Shown here one piece after another: positions 35,601 through 50,107 of a stretch of DNA of 64,000 bases. The stretch is from contig NC_133935.1 of the NCBI RefSeq assembly GCF_031877795.1, positions 51,403,330 to 51,467,329 of the forward strand, in the 5' to 3' direction. Source of the DNA: Strix aluco. Its lineage: Eukaryota > Chordata > Aves > Strigiformes > Strigidae. The position numbers and the translations under genes are program-made. The notes beneath the pieces are model-generated. The model saw nothing but the letters and a program-made list of their open reading frames with translations. It made no database searches and was not told the DNA's origin. Position 1 is the stretch's first letter, and each line of letters opens with the position of its first letter.

Positions 35601-38600
35601 ATATCCTCCCGACACTGGCTTTATGCATCAGAAAAGCAGGTATTTGCAGAGGGGATCAGCATGTTAGGGGTGGCCAAAGAGCCCTCTCCTCTCTTCACTG
35701 CCTGATGAAGAGCTCTGGGGAGCTCATCTGGCTTCTACTGTTGAGAGAAGGGTGGATAGGATGGAGAGGTGTTGGGGTAGCTGCTGCCCCCCATTCCTTC
35801 CATCTCTTCAGTGGCAGCAAACCCATCTCCCAAAGGCTCTTCCCTCTAACCCTTCCATGTAAGGTTTATCCATAGGCTTGTCCATTCTTCTTCCCTGGGA
35901 AATGCCCTGGCTCATGCTCAGATCACCAGTCCCCCACTGTGTTGCTGAGGAGCCTTCAGTGCTCTGTGCTGTTTGACTGGACCACAACACAGAGTTGGAA
36001 GAGGTTCTTAGGACTCCATTTCTGCTTCCAAATCTTTGAAAAAAAAAGTATGTTAACATCTACTTTTCATTCCCAAAGCATAAGACATCATTTTTGCAGT
36101 GCACTTTACCCCTGACTAATAACATTTCACCTAAAGTAATTTCTCTAGAATGGCATCAAATGCATTAAAACCAAGAAAGAAAGATCCCTGGCTTCTTTCC
36201 CATCAAATATTAGTAGTAAATCCTATTATAAAATTTTGTATGGTTGTAAGATAAATGGTTGACTCTTACAAAGGAAGAGAGCTCTGTGAGGGTTATGCCT
36301 CCAAGTGAAGGGAAAATCAGTGATCTTCATTCCCAATAGCCATGTCTGCACTGTGTAGACCAGAGGATCTACTGCCATCCGTTGTGGTTCCCTCCTTGCC
36401 AGTGTAACCAGATTTCTTTCCAAAAGCAACTACTGGGCACAGAGGGGATGGTGCGCACCAAGGCTGGATGCCACCATACAGGTAAGATGTTGTCCATATG
36501 TGCACCTCAGCACCTCAGTGAGGACCACCCTGTACAGCAGGAGGGACGCAGCCAATGCACCTGTCCTACATTTGGACACAGCAGCCATAAAAGACCACAC
36601 ACAGAGGTAAAGGTGTACTTCAGAAGTTACCAAATGAGAGATTTCAAAGAGCTCCAGCAACCAGTTTGGGCAGTGAGTAGGAGCAGACAGCACCTGAATA
36701 TACCACAAACCCAGCACTGCTTTAACGTGTGTACTGGTTAAGAAGTTAATTATCTTACTGTCTATAAAAAGGAAACCTCTTAACCTCATAGTATTCTTTA
36801 TGTTAGCAACTTCCCTCAGCACCTGCTACCATCAGGTGGGAGGTGCCTCCATGGCCCAGAGACAGCCCGGTGTTGTTGCTAGAGGCTCAAAACCTAAACC
36901 CTTCCTGCCTGCACATCTCACAGAAAGAGATTTTCCACTCTCCACTTGCCCCAACGATTTATCACTGAGATGATAAACTGATATACATATAACCTTGAGG
37001 TAGTCGCATGATTCCTCATATAAATGGTTTTGAGGATTTTAAATTATAAGGAACCTATTTACCAAGCTGTGGTAAAGGAGGTATTGGGCTACTGAAAAAA
37101 GGCAAATAATCAGGGTAAGAAACATTTTGTTCTGCTGTACATCTCTCTCTTCATACATTGCTAGGAGACAGTAATGAGCAGTGAGTCATGAACAGAGTTT
37201 CACTAGAATGAAAAGGGGCAGAAATAGACCAGAAAGTACACCCTATCCTTTCAAGATCCCCCATCCCATAAATATCCAGATCTTCATTAATTAAGGCTTG
37301 AATGTAAATCATTGTGATTATTGCAAATGAATGCTGGGAACCAATCCAACAGAGCTGTCCAATAGATGTCACAGAAACACTGAGGCACATATGCTTTTCC
37401 CCACAATGCCACTGGGAGCCTCATCTCCTTCCATGACTTGTCAGTAGTTAAATGCTCCTGGTGAGGCATTTAACATCATGCCTCCAGCAGCTTTGAGGCC
37501 TTAAGGCATAGAAAGAATGAGGTGAAGCAATTCTTAGGTTTATTCCAAATGTAGCAGATCTTCAGAGACTTAGAAATAGCCATTTGTCTCTTAGCAAAAC
37601 CTTTTCCATGGATACAGAGGACTCAGATAAAATGCTAGGAAAAGAGTTGTCTAATAACTGTTGAAAGAATAACTTACAGAAGGGTTTCTGCTGCAGTAAA
37701 ATATCCTCTCTTTGTAGTATCACCCATGTGGTTCTTATATGGACAAAGTCCTGTGTCTAGGAAAAACAGCAACTACAAAAGCCCACCAGATGCTTTTCTG
37801 ATTTCCTTTTATCATTAACACTGATACTATCCAGATGGGAATGCTGTAGCTATCTGAGTAACACCGAATGGCATATTACTCACTACTTCTAATAGTGCTT
37901 GGATGTAAAGTCTCCAGCTAGGTATTCCAGGAGAACTCCAGGTTAACTGAAAGCATGAGCACTTGAAGTTATTCTCATTATTTGTGTTATGATAGCAACG
38001 AGAGGCCAGTGATCCAGGATGCCAGAGACTGTAGGAATAAACAGACTGTACCTTCTCCATAGCTTCCCTTCCTGCAAGAACTAAAATGTAGTGGGGTCAT
38101 TTCATGAAGGTCATGTTCTGTCTACAAGGCCAGGAATACAGAGGAGGCTGGGAAGTCCTGCTGGACAGCCACTTGCTTCTCAAGCCCGGGATATTAGAGC
38201 AGATCATCTAGGTTTGGAAAGAGGCATCCCTCCCTTTCATCAGGTATTTTCTTGAAAGTATCACACTGATCACTGAGAGCTGGTCACATCTAAACTGTTC
38301 TTTGGGCCAGTGTGGGAAAAGAGAGAGAAGACTGGATCTTTCCCTCTGTTCTGCATTCTTTCTGTGAACTCTTTTAGCAGCAAGCTTTTCTCTGTTCATG
38401 GCAATCTTTCTATTGCCAGAGAAACTTGACTGCTGGTTATCACCTAATTTAAAAGGGACATACAAGATTTCCAGCCTACCTTATGTTGTCATATGCATGC
38501 TTTTTTGTCCAGATTCTTCACTGACAGGACAGTTAAGCAGCCTAAGCTTTCTGCAACATATCTTCCAAGTATGCTCATCATCCTGCAAGGTGTCCTTCTG

Positions 38601-41600
38601 TTGTAAGTACCTATAAAAGCTTCCCAGACAAAATTTGTCAATGTCAGCTTTCCTGACTGCTTAGATGGCAATCTGTTTTGTCTCATGAAGACCCAGCCCC
38701 ACATCCTTATTTACTTCACCCACTCTTCTCCATCTCTTGCACCTGAGTGCTCCCAGCTGAACTCTGTATTCTTTCATTAATCCTCCTTTACCTGTGTTTC
38801 CACCAACCAGGACCCTGCTCCTTCTCATCCATGCAAGGCAAGCTGCAAGTCCTCGAGCCATCCTCCCTTCCTTGCCCTGAGCTGGTCCACATCTGGCGTC
38901 CTGAAACAGAAGCACAAATACAGGCTTCAAAGTGATGTGTGTGTGAGGCAACAGCAGCCACAATGGCAGCTCAGAGCTCTGGCTGTGCCCTTCTGCCAGT
39001 GGATAGAGGTGTCTGTGTCACGTGTCCTGAAAAGCCCCCACACAGTGAGCTGGGAGAGGTTGTGGCTGCTGCTTCCCATTCAAACATCTCACACAACACT
39101 TGAGCAAGGTCTGGTCAGCTGTGATAGCTGGAAGAGCCACCAGCATGTGGTCTGTATTTCCTTGCCTGCAATGAACATCTGGATGTGATCTGAGAGGAAC
39201 CTCTGCTTCTTAAACTCTGTGCAGTGATTGCTCCCACCTCTAAAGGGGCAGGCTGAGAAATCACACTCCACAGCTGACCTTCTGGTCACCAGCACAAACA
39301 ATCTTATGTGCTCATAACAGATGGCCACTGTGAAAACACAACATATTTGATGAAGCTTTGCAAATCTCCAGGGACTTAACAGAATGATGTGGAGAACCAT
39401 GCCAGCTTTGACCCATGCGCTGGGTTCAGCAGATGGCTGACTGTGAGCAGCTGGTGGGATCACTTCAACATCTCAGGGTCGGTCCTCCGAGGGGGACACA
39501 GCCACATGTGTGGCTGATGCAGCAGCAGAGCTGTGTAACCAGCAGCTCATGTCTTACTGGGACTGCCAACACCCTGGCTCTGAGAGCAGGGCTTGATCCA
39601 GATGCCACGCTATGTCCAGGAATACTCTTCAGCCATCCTACATAGGCATCTCTGGCATCTGAATTCCCACCTGAGACACTGTTTGAAGACACAACTGAGA
39701 AAAACTGGTAACTGAGGGAGTAGAGAAAGGCCAGTTTCCAAAAATCAGAGAAGAATTTGCATCTTTGTCTGTTCTGCTCTGCACCATTGCCTTCCTGAGA
39801 TCAAGCCCACACTTCTTCATGCTCACTGACTGGCCCAAGAGGCTGCCTTCTCCTCATGGTCTTCTCAGATGCCCATGCTGACTGCAGGCATGATGCATCT
39901 GCAGGATGCAAGGCTTCAGAGCCTCTCTTGAAGATGAAGAGAGGGAAGATCAAGTGCTTGTTTCCCTCCCTAGTCTGCATTTCAGGCCCAGCTAGGTCAC
40001 TTACAGAGGTGGACAGGGTATATTTCTTCCGTGTTGCTACTTTTTAAAATGTGGTACTTTCTTTTTTTTTAATTTGTTTTTGCCTTCCAGTCTTAATTTT
40101 ATCTTCATTTTGGACTTTTCATACACCTTACCTATAAGACTTGCACCTTAGATTCATGATTTTTGGGAAGGTTCAATCCCAAACTTTTGCAGAACTATTT
40201 AGAAACTGATTAAAAGCTGGAAAGAGAGACAAGCTGGTTAGATAGCACCCTCCAAAAGTCAGATATTTGGTGTGACAGAGGAAATGCAGATTCTTTCAAA
40301 TTCATGTTGCTTCATCGTTTCAACTCATTTGATCTTACAATTATCATTAGTTTAGTGTTATTAGGGAAAGAAAAATTATGACCACGACATGATGTTCTGT
40401 CAGCATGATCCATTTGCTGCTTCACTGTGCTAATTCTTGGCATTTCTAAGAGTTTTGTTACAGTTGTGAATTATGATAGCATGTATGCACTGTGTAACAA
40501 TCAGTATTATAGCAAATTTGAGTTAAGTCTTTAACTGCACTATTCTAAGTGTTCATTAATCAATATGTTTATCAAGTTGGTTTTTTTAATGTGCTCTTAA
40601 TCTTCTGGCAGCAAGTGCAGTTTACTTGCATATGAAGTGAAAGTTTTATCACCGTCATCTAATATAAAAGCAAGCAAATGTCCTCCATCATCATAAGGAG
40701 CAATACATACTATAGCTATGAAGTACATGCCTAAACACAGGATCCAGAACAGGGAGTGCTGGGAATGCCACACAGAGTTGTTCATATGTGAAACTATGCT
40801 CAGCCTTGCACTTTCTTGCTTGCTGGATGTCCGCAAGAAGATCAAGTCTCCCAGTGTAAACGCAAAGTAACTTTAAGGCTGCTGTAATTTTCATCTGCAT
40901 TGAACAAGTGCAGGAAAACATGTAGAGCTTGAGATTTTCTGTGGTTTCTAATACAGGTACGTTTTCCCAGATGACATAACAGAAGCTTAGTAAATCTAGG
41001 ACCAAGTCCCTTGCCAAATCTCATATTCCTCCTCTGAACTGGAGGGTTGCTACAAGTACTTTATAGTGGAAAAAATCTTAGATATTGAGACATCTGCCTC
41101 CTATTCCTAACATTCCTTTTAATTACAGTTGAACTTTTTGAAGTCACATTTGACATTAAAATTCAGTGTGAGGTAGAGATCAGATAGAAAGTACAACTGA
41201 ATCAGTTGAAGTTTCTCAAAGAAAAGCAGTTGAAAAAGAAGGTAATATAAAACACTGAGACAGTCCTAATAAAGGCATCTGAAAAGCACAGTTTAATTAA
41301 ACGGATAAACGCATGTTTTCAGTACAAAATTCAGTCCCATTCATCCCATAATAATCAGTTTTCATTTTAATGTAACGTAACAAAATATTTGTAAGATCCC
41401 CACCACTGCTTTTAATTCCCGTGTAACACAAGACCAATTACACTCTTTTCAGACAGCTGTTCTTTTACTTCATATTTTGCTTCAGAAGAAATCCTTAATA
41501 TCTTTCATATAGGCATACGCTCAGTACTGTTATAATGTTGTTACCCAAAACAGATTACAGAAGCAGGTTCATCAGCTGAACGATCTTGGCCTCATAATAT

Positions 41601-44600
41601 CTTTTTCAGTCTAGGAGAAGACAGTCTGGTTTATTAATGGCTGCTGTTTACCCAGAGTTTTTCTGCAGAAAAAAATAATGCAGCTATATTGTTATCTCTG
41701 TGGCAATATACAGTATTTTTTCATGGAGATATCCAAGAAAAAGTACTGTTCTTTTCTTTGTCATTTATTGTATCTCCATTATCAAGTCAAGTCCCAGCTG
41801 AAGTAAGGACCTTGGTGTACTGGATTGCAATCATGCAATAATATCTGTCTCTCATGTGTTATACCCACCTGTCATGTATTTTCCCACTCAGAATAAGTAT
41901 TGAAAGAATAAAAAACGAGGATGAATTCAGTATCTCTATTCAAAAGAGAGATGTATAAAAGAGCAGCTATCCCATCAAGTAGTTGTTTATTTTGAAGGGA
42001 TAAAGATGAGTTTGCATCAAAGATATTTCTGGCTTCCTTTGTTACTGCTCTATTTAGGCAGAGACAATAGCTTCTAGTAGTTTTTATAGCTGACATTGCA
42101 AAAGCTTCTATTTTGGTTTGAAATGTTCATTTAACAGTAGCATTTACTAACATACCCTGGTGACCAAAAAGAATATATTTGAAGCACTTCGAGAAAACAT
42201 ATTTTATTTCATAATAATCACTGAAAGGCGATGGCCAGATTTTACCAGGCTGCATTCAGTTCAAGGTCAAATCCGTAGGGCAAAGATCACTTCAGACCAC
42301 TTTTGTAGTACTTTTGTATGAATATAGCAGTTCCCAACAGAAATTAAAACAGATTTAGGAAAAATGTTGAAAAACATTGTAAATAGACACTGATGTTCTC
42401 ATCAATCTGCTAAGTCATGCTTATCCCTCTGCTATTTCTCTTTCCACTAATTTTATTTACAGTTTCATTATATAGATATTTGCAGGAAGGAGAGCTGAGC
42501 AAACACAATTTTCATTATACGGTCATTTAGATATTTTCATATTTGTCCTAAATCAAATTGGGACCAATTTTTATGGGAAGAAAACACATGAAGAATTTCA
42601 GTTGAGAAATGCAGAACTGTTTGCTAGGTGTGTTGGCATGTAACATCCAGGATTTGTTATGGGACTCTGCAGAAGCGATGCCCTGGTGAGTGATAACAAG
42701 GAAATTTATTCCAAGGACCTGAAGCACTGTGGCTGTAGTGCCATCAATCTATTTTATTCAGTTCTCTTTTATTTCAGGTCTCTCAGTGCAACAAGTTTGT
42801 AAATTTGACATTTTCTTGTGAAAAATTACCATTTTGCAGGACTTTATTAATGGTTAAACCTGTTTTTCTGGGAAAATCCGTAGTCAGGTCCAGAAGAAAG
42901 TGGATCTTATAGCTGAACACTGACATATTCAAGGAAAAATAAGTTCAAATAAACCCAAGCAGGTTAAGTACACTCATCCAGGCAATGAATAGCAACTGTG
43001 ACTCGCCCCAGCAATGTCAGCTACTCATCAGAGTGCAGGAAGCTGATGTTTCAGCCTGAGAACTCTGGTCATTCGCTCTATGAGATAAGGCAATTTGCAG
43101 AATAAAACAATTCAAGAGATTTCACCACATAAATTGAGGAAATCATGATATGTTCATAAAAATTTTGTGAAAAAAAGAAAGGCTAAATCTGTCATGAAAT
43201 ATATATTGCTGCTATTCCTTCTATTGCCTTGGATATAAAAGTAGTTTCAATTACAAGATATTGAGGATACCATTAAACCCCCTTCCAGAACGGAAGTTGC
43301 TCTTCCTCAGCTCATTTGACTGTTTTTGTATTATCATTTAGGAATTCCAACACAAATATTTAGCCATAAGGAAATGTTGCAAGCAAAATATGACTTGTGC
43401 ACAAAATGCTTCAATTTAAAATAGAAACAGTCCTTCTTTGACAAGGTTAAATGCAACTTTTAACACTCTAAGGATGCCAGCAGATAAAACATAGAAATAA
43501 AAAGCAGGGAGCCAAAAGATGCATATGGAGTTAACAATGCTCTTTAAAACCTCAGTGGAAGGCTGAGACGCACATTTTTAAAATAGTTAAGCCTGAGCGT
43601 GCATATCAATGCGAGAGTCTTGTGAAATGGGGCTGGCGTTCTCACACATGGGAGCACCTTCAGAGCGCCCTGCAGGGGACTGGGCCACAGCTCGGGTTTG
43701 TGGGAAAGGCAACAGCAGCTCCTTTGCCCTGCCTCTGCCAGTGGTCCTCCCTTCTGCATAGGCTGCTCCCAGACAGACTGTGGGCATCAGGATTCATCCT
43801 TGAGGCTGGTGTGATGGGTGCTCCGGGGTCTGACCACCTATGTAAGCGATGGTTGTGCTGAGCCTTGTGTGACATCATGAGATGATACAGCTCCCTCTCT
43901 ACACCAAAATCTTGGCCAGCACTCAAGGAGGCAGTATTCTGGCCTCTGCTCTTCACCTTTCAAGGTCTTTGCATCCCAGCAGGGCTTGGTTTAGCAGTCA
44001 GTTGGCTGGGGAATTCGAGGGCTAAACAATTCCTTTGTAATTACAGCTGAGTCATCTCCTTTCCACTCTGGGGGATGTTATCATACCTGTAACTTTGAAT
44101 TGCAAAGGAAGAAGATGGATAAGGGCTACAAGGAGCTGGGAGTGGACCCAATCTTTTCCACAATGCAACAGCTGTGATTTTTGTGACAGCCCACACTTGT
44201 GGTAACTTCCCCTGCAAATCATAGTGCTTCACTGGCAACAAGACCAGGGGAAATCAAAAAACCGTGCCTGATTCTGACCCACTCTATACTTGTGCACCTA
44301 CACATCAATCCACTTGCATTGGTGCATGAAAGCCATGTCCAGTTAGAGAAGAATTGGGCCACTTATTCAAGAGCAAGCTCTCTCCAACACAATGTGTACA
44401 CTGGAACAGTGCCCACACTGAAAGGGCTGAAAGGGCATCTCCATGCTGTCTGGCAAGAGGCAGCAGTGGGGCGCAGCCCTGTCCCCCCCGTGCACAGCAG
44501 CAAGGGATGGCAGGCAGTCTGGAGGGCAGCCATGTCAGGGCAGCATACATGCACGCAGAGATCACTCGTTCAGACCAGGACAGCCTCAGTCATAGCACCC

Positions 44601-45141
44601 AGGCTGGAAACCTCCTTCTGCCACTTGAATCTATGTTTGTTGTAGTGTCGTATACCATCTATACAAGCTTAAGGTGTTTTATACAAACTATGTATGCAGG
44701 TACATGACTGCATCTGCATAATACTGCTATTTTAACTTTCCTACAGAGAGAATTCTTTCCCTGTACTGGCTAAGAAGCAGATGCCAGCCTTGGGACAGCT
44801 TTTTTTCCTTATACCACATTAAAACTGCTATTGAGATTGAATTTTAGTGTGAATCATATGATCACATTGATGCTTCAGAATATAAGTGCAGAATTCCCTT
44901 TTGGCATTAATGGTATTTATGAAAGAAACCAGAAGAACTTGTTCAAATTCAAAATGTGGTAATATTTTGCCTTCTGGCTATTTTTAAATTTTAATTTTAT
45001 TTCTGCTAAAGGAAAAGAAAAAACCAGTCTGAAGAGATTTACATGGAAAAATATCAAAAGATTCACCACCCTGATCCACTGAAGGAGATTCTCACATAAA
45101 GTCTCTCTCTGTTGTAAAGGCAAGAGTTTTCCACGTAGATT
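29618..45141. other. Long intergenic AT-rich stretch, no gene recognised
   Basis: About 15.5 kb without any supportable exon, RNA gene or recent transposon. The many short frames (none above about 130 codons) have no domains. GC-richer patches occur at 38,660-39,700 and 43,600-44,600 without recognisable content. A 12-T run lies at 34,418-34,429. A TCCACTGACTTCAGTGGGAAC segment at about 32,498 again resembles the ancient sauropsid 'ttgacttcaatgg' repeat core. AT-rich segments such as 34,000-34,900 could hold conserved non-coding elements, but this cannot be judged without alignment. Confidence 0.5.
34418..34429 (+). repeat. Poly-T run (12 T)
   Basis: Twelve uninterrupted T bases followed by GTCTTTCCC. 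A simple repeat with no retroposon body recognised on either side. Confidence 0.75.
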
Positions 45142-45161
45142 TTGTTGTTGTTGTTGTTGTT
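45142..45161 (+). repeat. (TTG)n microsatellite, six to seven units
   Basis: Perfect TTG triplets, 20 bp in total, in AT-rich DNA. Potentially polymorphic. Confidence 0.85.
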
Positions 45162-48100
45162 ATGGAATTAATCCCTATTTTATTAAGAGCATTCTGAGCT
45201 CATATGCACTTTTCATCATACAAGATATGCAACTACTCTGTTAGTGGCCAGCTAGAAGTGATATACAGAGACACTGAGAACTTGTTTGGAAGACACTGAA
45301 GAGGAAGAACACATATGACTCATACAAAAATGTATTGAACATTGTGTTTCTACAAAAGGTAGCTGTCCACAAGCCTGAGGAGCACAGGCTGCTGGCATCT
45401 CATGTTCTCTATCACAGAGAGCCCATGCTGGCTCTGCACCTGGGCAGTATGATTTCATTGGGGTAGTCCTCACATGCTTCAGTTTAACTGGGGAGAAGCA
45501 ATGGCCTGAGCTTCAGTGCAGGTTGTGGGGAGATTATCAAGAATAATGCTGGATATTTCCTCTGGCACCTCTGTCGTGCTGACACCTGCATTATTTCATT
45601 TTACTATGACCAGTGCTGTTACCCAAGCTATCAAAACTAAAACTACATGCACTGCAGCTCCCCTTCACTGCTATCTTTGTTATAATGATTATCACCCAAA
45701 AAAGGACAGAAAATATGATCCTGCCAATGTTGGCACATCATTAATTTTACATGGATGAGCAATTCTGGCAAATTGTCATATAAAAATTTAGTTGGGTTTA
45801 TGCATTCTCACAGTATTACTATTATGATACAGTAAGTTTATTTTTCCAAATCAATGTTCAAGATAAAGTTGATGTTGTGTGCGTTAGGAAACAACAGGAA
45901 AAGATGAGTGTTGAAGACAGCAATATGAGCCCCTACATTTGATGAATTACAATCACCAGGACTTTTTATAAAAATGACTATTTACTCAGAACATCAAAGC
46001 CAAGTGCTTAACTCCAGATCCTAAATACAGCTGTGGGAACCTGACGGAAACACAGTTTCTCAGAACTGTTCACAAATTTTGCTGAAGCTAAAAGGTGGCT
46101 GCAACAGAAGCCAAGTGGAAGAACTTTCTAAAAATCAGGTTTGCTTTCCTTGGCAGCTTCAGGAGCAGTTGGAAACAAGTTCTAAGCCCGTAGTTTCCCT
46201 GAAGCTCTCATGGCTGTGTTGTGCAGAATAACAACATCAAGATGGCTTAAATGCCTATGAATTTCCTGCAGCAAGGTCTCCGTAACAATGTTAATATATG
46301 GCTATAAAATTACAGACAATGTTGTTTACATCAATAACATTTACTATGACCTACCAAATTACCCTTTATTCATTAAATCAATAGTTTCCAAACTTCATTT
46401 TCACCAAGGACCAGAGTCTTTGCTGAAACATTATTATGGAACTAATAATGGTATTATTACCATAATAGTCCAAAGCTCTCATAATCCATATTACTGAATT
46501 AATATCTTTGATTCCTGGATGCCTTTTCCCACCTCACCTAGACACCTCTTTTATTCCTGCCTCGCTTCAACCCTCCACTGCCCCATCTTAAAATCTCAAC
46601 CATTTTTCCCTATGGAGTAGCTGGTGCCCCCCACAAACCACTTCTCGCCATGTCTTGAGCATCTCATTCCCTTCCCAGAGGGGCAGGGACTTGTGACCCC
46701 ATAGGGGCACTGTACCCTGTTTCCATCCTTAGGAGGATTTCTCGTCATTTGCAAGTTTGTGCTCAGGGAAGAGGCCCCCTCTTGGGACAAACCCTTCCAG
46801 GCAGAGGTACCACATGAAAATCCTGGGGTATGGTCACTGCTCCACCTGGGTGAGCCCCCTGCATGCTCCCGAAGAGGGGCAGCAAGCTCAGCATACTGCA
46901 GTACCAAAGACCAGTTTCAGTCCCTCAAAAAAAACCCAGATGTAGACTCTCATTGAAGGGCTTTAGGGCATCTAGAATAAAACATTAATTGTACATGTGA
47001 GCTATAATCCCATGTCACAAAATCCCCCGTGAGGAGCACATGAAAACAACCCAGGAAAGAAAGCTTGCACTGTTTTCCTTAAACATGTTTGTTTAAACTT
47101 CAGGGAGTGGCTGGTTTTGACTGAAAGCACTGACAGATCAAATCTTCCCGAGAAACTTCTCTCAAAAACTTCATCCTTGAAAACCTGCTACATCAATGTA
47201 GCTGCCAACAGGGTCAGAGAAATACCTGCTTATCAGCATTTTTAAATGCTTTCTATGCAGTTTATACAAGCCTTTCCTACCAGCTTTGAATTTCAAGCTT
47301 CATCAGATTTAATGGAGCACCGTAGCTGTCTTTGTGGTGTCAACACTTTTCTTCAGTCTCCTCTCGAGGTGCGGACTCTCTCCTTGCTATCATGCCAGCA
47401 AACTGTTTGACCCTGACTTCCAGACCTGTTTCTCTGACTAATTGGGGGTCTTCCCAGAGCCGGGTTAATTTGAGGAAACTGTCAAGGGTTTATCTTACAG
47501 TGCTTCCCACCAACCTAAATCCTTTATTATTAAATAATGCATAAATACAGACTATACATTTCCAGATTTTTATTAACCATGGGTCTTTTAATGAGACTGT
47601 AGCTCAGTAAGTCCTGTTATAAAGGTGCAAATGGAGGTATCACAGCCTTTGATATACTGAAATCTGCAGAGGGAACCCCCTTTTTGGTTCGGGATTGCAA
47701 ACTATAGAGACCGAGGACAAAGGACAAGCAGGTGTAGCTGTGGCCATGGTTCCTGGGTTTTGGCACAGGTAGACAGTTGTCTGAGGGCTGGAGCCACCAA
47801 GATTGGGATGAGCAGCCCCAAAACTGCCCCACCACCTTCACTGTCAGCTCCATGCTGTGCCGAGCCGGGGAAGGCAGCAAGCAGCAGTAGAGTTATTTTA
47901 CTCCCATCCTCAGGGAGATCAAAATTGGCTTTACTTAGGCTGGCAACAAGTTTTGGACCAGCCATGGGGTACCACAACTGCACCACAGCCTTGGAGGCTA
48001 TGGGGTTTGCACAGGGCTGCTGTGCAGGTTGTGGGCAGCTTCTTGCTTCAGGCAGAGCTTCAGACAGGGCTCAGCAAGTGAAGGGAAAAGGAGACTGAAA

Positions 48101-49189
48101 ACATGGGGTGAAGGGAACTAAGTGGCTAAGGTGAGAAATTCAGTGGGTAAGCTAAGAAATGATTGGCAATAACCAGCATTAGGTTATGGCATGCTAATTA
48201 TTTACTCCCATTACTCAAATGTATTTGAGGTGCATGTATCACTCTCAAAAGGGGCTACAGCTCCATAGAAATCATTGAATATTTTTTAAAAATACACTCT
48301 ATATTTTTTAAAAAAAACGTAAACACAGACGTTCAATCACAAGTAATCATGTTTCCAGAAGGTCAGCATATTTATTCTACGCCAGCTATTTGGTGAAAGA
48401 TTATGATGCTTGCTTTATGGCTTTAAATCTGTTAAAAAGCATCTTTTCTATCCAGTTTCTTAGGTTGTTGCACACAATAGTTGAAAGGCCATGACCCATA
48501 GAAGTCAAAGGTTAATTTGATTTTCAGATACATCAGCTGGAGCAAGCAGAAGGTAGTGCAGATAGCCTATTGTTGTGGCAATGTGTTTGCTTAGGGCATT
48601 TCCCTCTGCTGCCTCCGCTGCGGAAGCAGAGATATTTGGATAATCCTGTTTGCACTTTTTCTCCATCAGCCCGCTCCAGAGCCAAACTGACTGCTCCCTG
48701 ATGTGACCTTTTCAGTCTGATTTTAGGCCTACAGGTTTTTTGTGGGGTTTGGGGTTTTTTTTGAGAACATCTGAAAAAGCCAGTTTCTGCGATCTCAGAA
48801 GAGCCTTTAAGTTAGCCCAGTGGATATACTGCAACACAACTGAAACAGTCCCAGTTCTCAACCACCGAAACTCCTCGGTGTTGCTGTGTACAGGATGGCC
48901 ATAACTGACACACTGCTTATGCTCTCTTACATGTTGTCCCTCGGCTGGGAGCACTGTAGTACTGAATGAAGTCCTGGGTTTTAGTCACTGATTCAGTTCA
49001 AACTGGGAGAAATGAAGCAGATATAACTGTCATATTTTTGTGCCTTGGGCAATCTATTATGAGAAGACACATGAAAAAATATTCCTTTTCTATTATTATC
49101 ATTTTTAAATCTACTCTACAGAAGACTGTCAAAAGCCATAGCTTCTAGTCAGTAAAAAAGGAAATAAAAATCAAAGACAAATCAAGCCA
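45162..49189. other. Intergenic DNA, no gene recognised
   Basis: No supportable gene. A somewhat GC-richer part at 46,500-46,960 and another at 47,640-48,110 contain frames of up to 112 codons on both strands with no domain. Two AT-tracts of the form TATTTTTTAAAAA lie at 48,281-48,318. Confidence 0.5.
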
Positions 49190-49202
49190 CCCCCCCCCCC
49201 CC
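49190..49202 (+). repeat. 13-base C run
   Basis: Thirteen consecutive C, giving a G run on the minus strand. It is followed by AATAAATAAA. Like the 29.6-kb G run it may form quadruplex DNA and may be miscounted in the assembly. Confidence 0.85.
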
Positions 49203-50061
49203 AATAAATAAAACATGGTGAGTAAGAATCCATTTAAATAAAAAATGTCATGAGCATTAGTAACAGTGAGTGGTCAAGTTATAAAACAAGTGTGGGGGGG
49301 AAAAAAGCAATGTGCTTGTCCAAGCTAAAAATGGCTTAGAGCCCACACTACTGACACAGGTCTTTGAAGAAAAAGCAGCAGATATTACAAGAGACCTTTG
49401 AAGGATGCTGTAGTAGAAAGGACAAAATTTATAGTATCTTATTACACAACTAAAACAGGAGACTTCTTTTTTTTAACTCTAACACAATAAATATTTATAT
49501 ACATATTTTTACCTCTTTATAAGACATTTGAAAGTGCCAATAAATTCTAAATACTTGCTTTGCCTTGTTTGTTCTTCTTGCTTTGGTGCTTGAGAAGATT
49601 CTGCGTATTAGTTGTAGCAATCTGAATGACAGCATATTAATATCAGAATGTCATGTATTGGAAAGCAGATAGTCAGGCTGACTACGCAGGGCCACAGGCA
49701 TCTCATGAGCAGTGCTGGAAAGAAAAAAATGAATGGAAAAACAGTTTCCATATCCCTGATTACAGAAGATGAGCAGAAATCCAAGAGCTAAATACAAAAG
49801 TAGCATAATTTCTTTAACTTTCTCTGCCATCATTCAGTATAGCCAGGACTGTGATTTCTGACAGCATAAAACATCTGGTAAACTCGACTCGAAGTCTAGG
49901 AGCATGGGGTTTTGACAACTTGCTCAAAAATCCCACTTCCTTCCTTGGCAAGCCTGGCTGAGAATGAGTGCCACGTAAGGCACCTGGGACTTTGTATGCC
50001 CAGGCTGACATTCAAACCTTGAAGTTCTGTCAAAACTGTTCATTTAATTAATATTTTAAAA

Positions 50062-50107
50062 ATTAAAAAGAAAAAACAAGAGGAAAAAGAAAAGAAAAAA
50101 AAAAAAG
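50062..50107 (+). repeat. Purine-rich (A/G) tract
   Basis: About 46 bp almost entirely A and G, ending in 12 A before GCACTG. It could be a decayed poly-A tail or a simple purine tract; no retrotransposed gene body is recognisable beside it. Confidence 0.6.

Noticed and set aside
38200-38230. CAGATCATCTAGGTTTGGAA resembling a minus-strand CR1 3' end
   Set aside because: The similarity stops after about 20 bp and no further CR1 blocks follow.
46380-46430. Words like 'tttccaaacttcattttcaccaaggaccag' resembling hAT transposon ends
   Set aside because: Too short and imperfect; no matching opposite end or 8-bp target duplication found.
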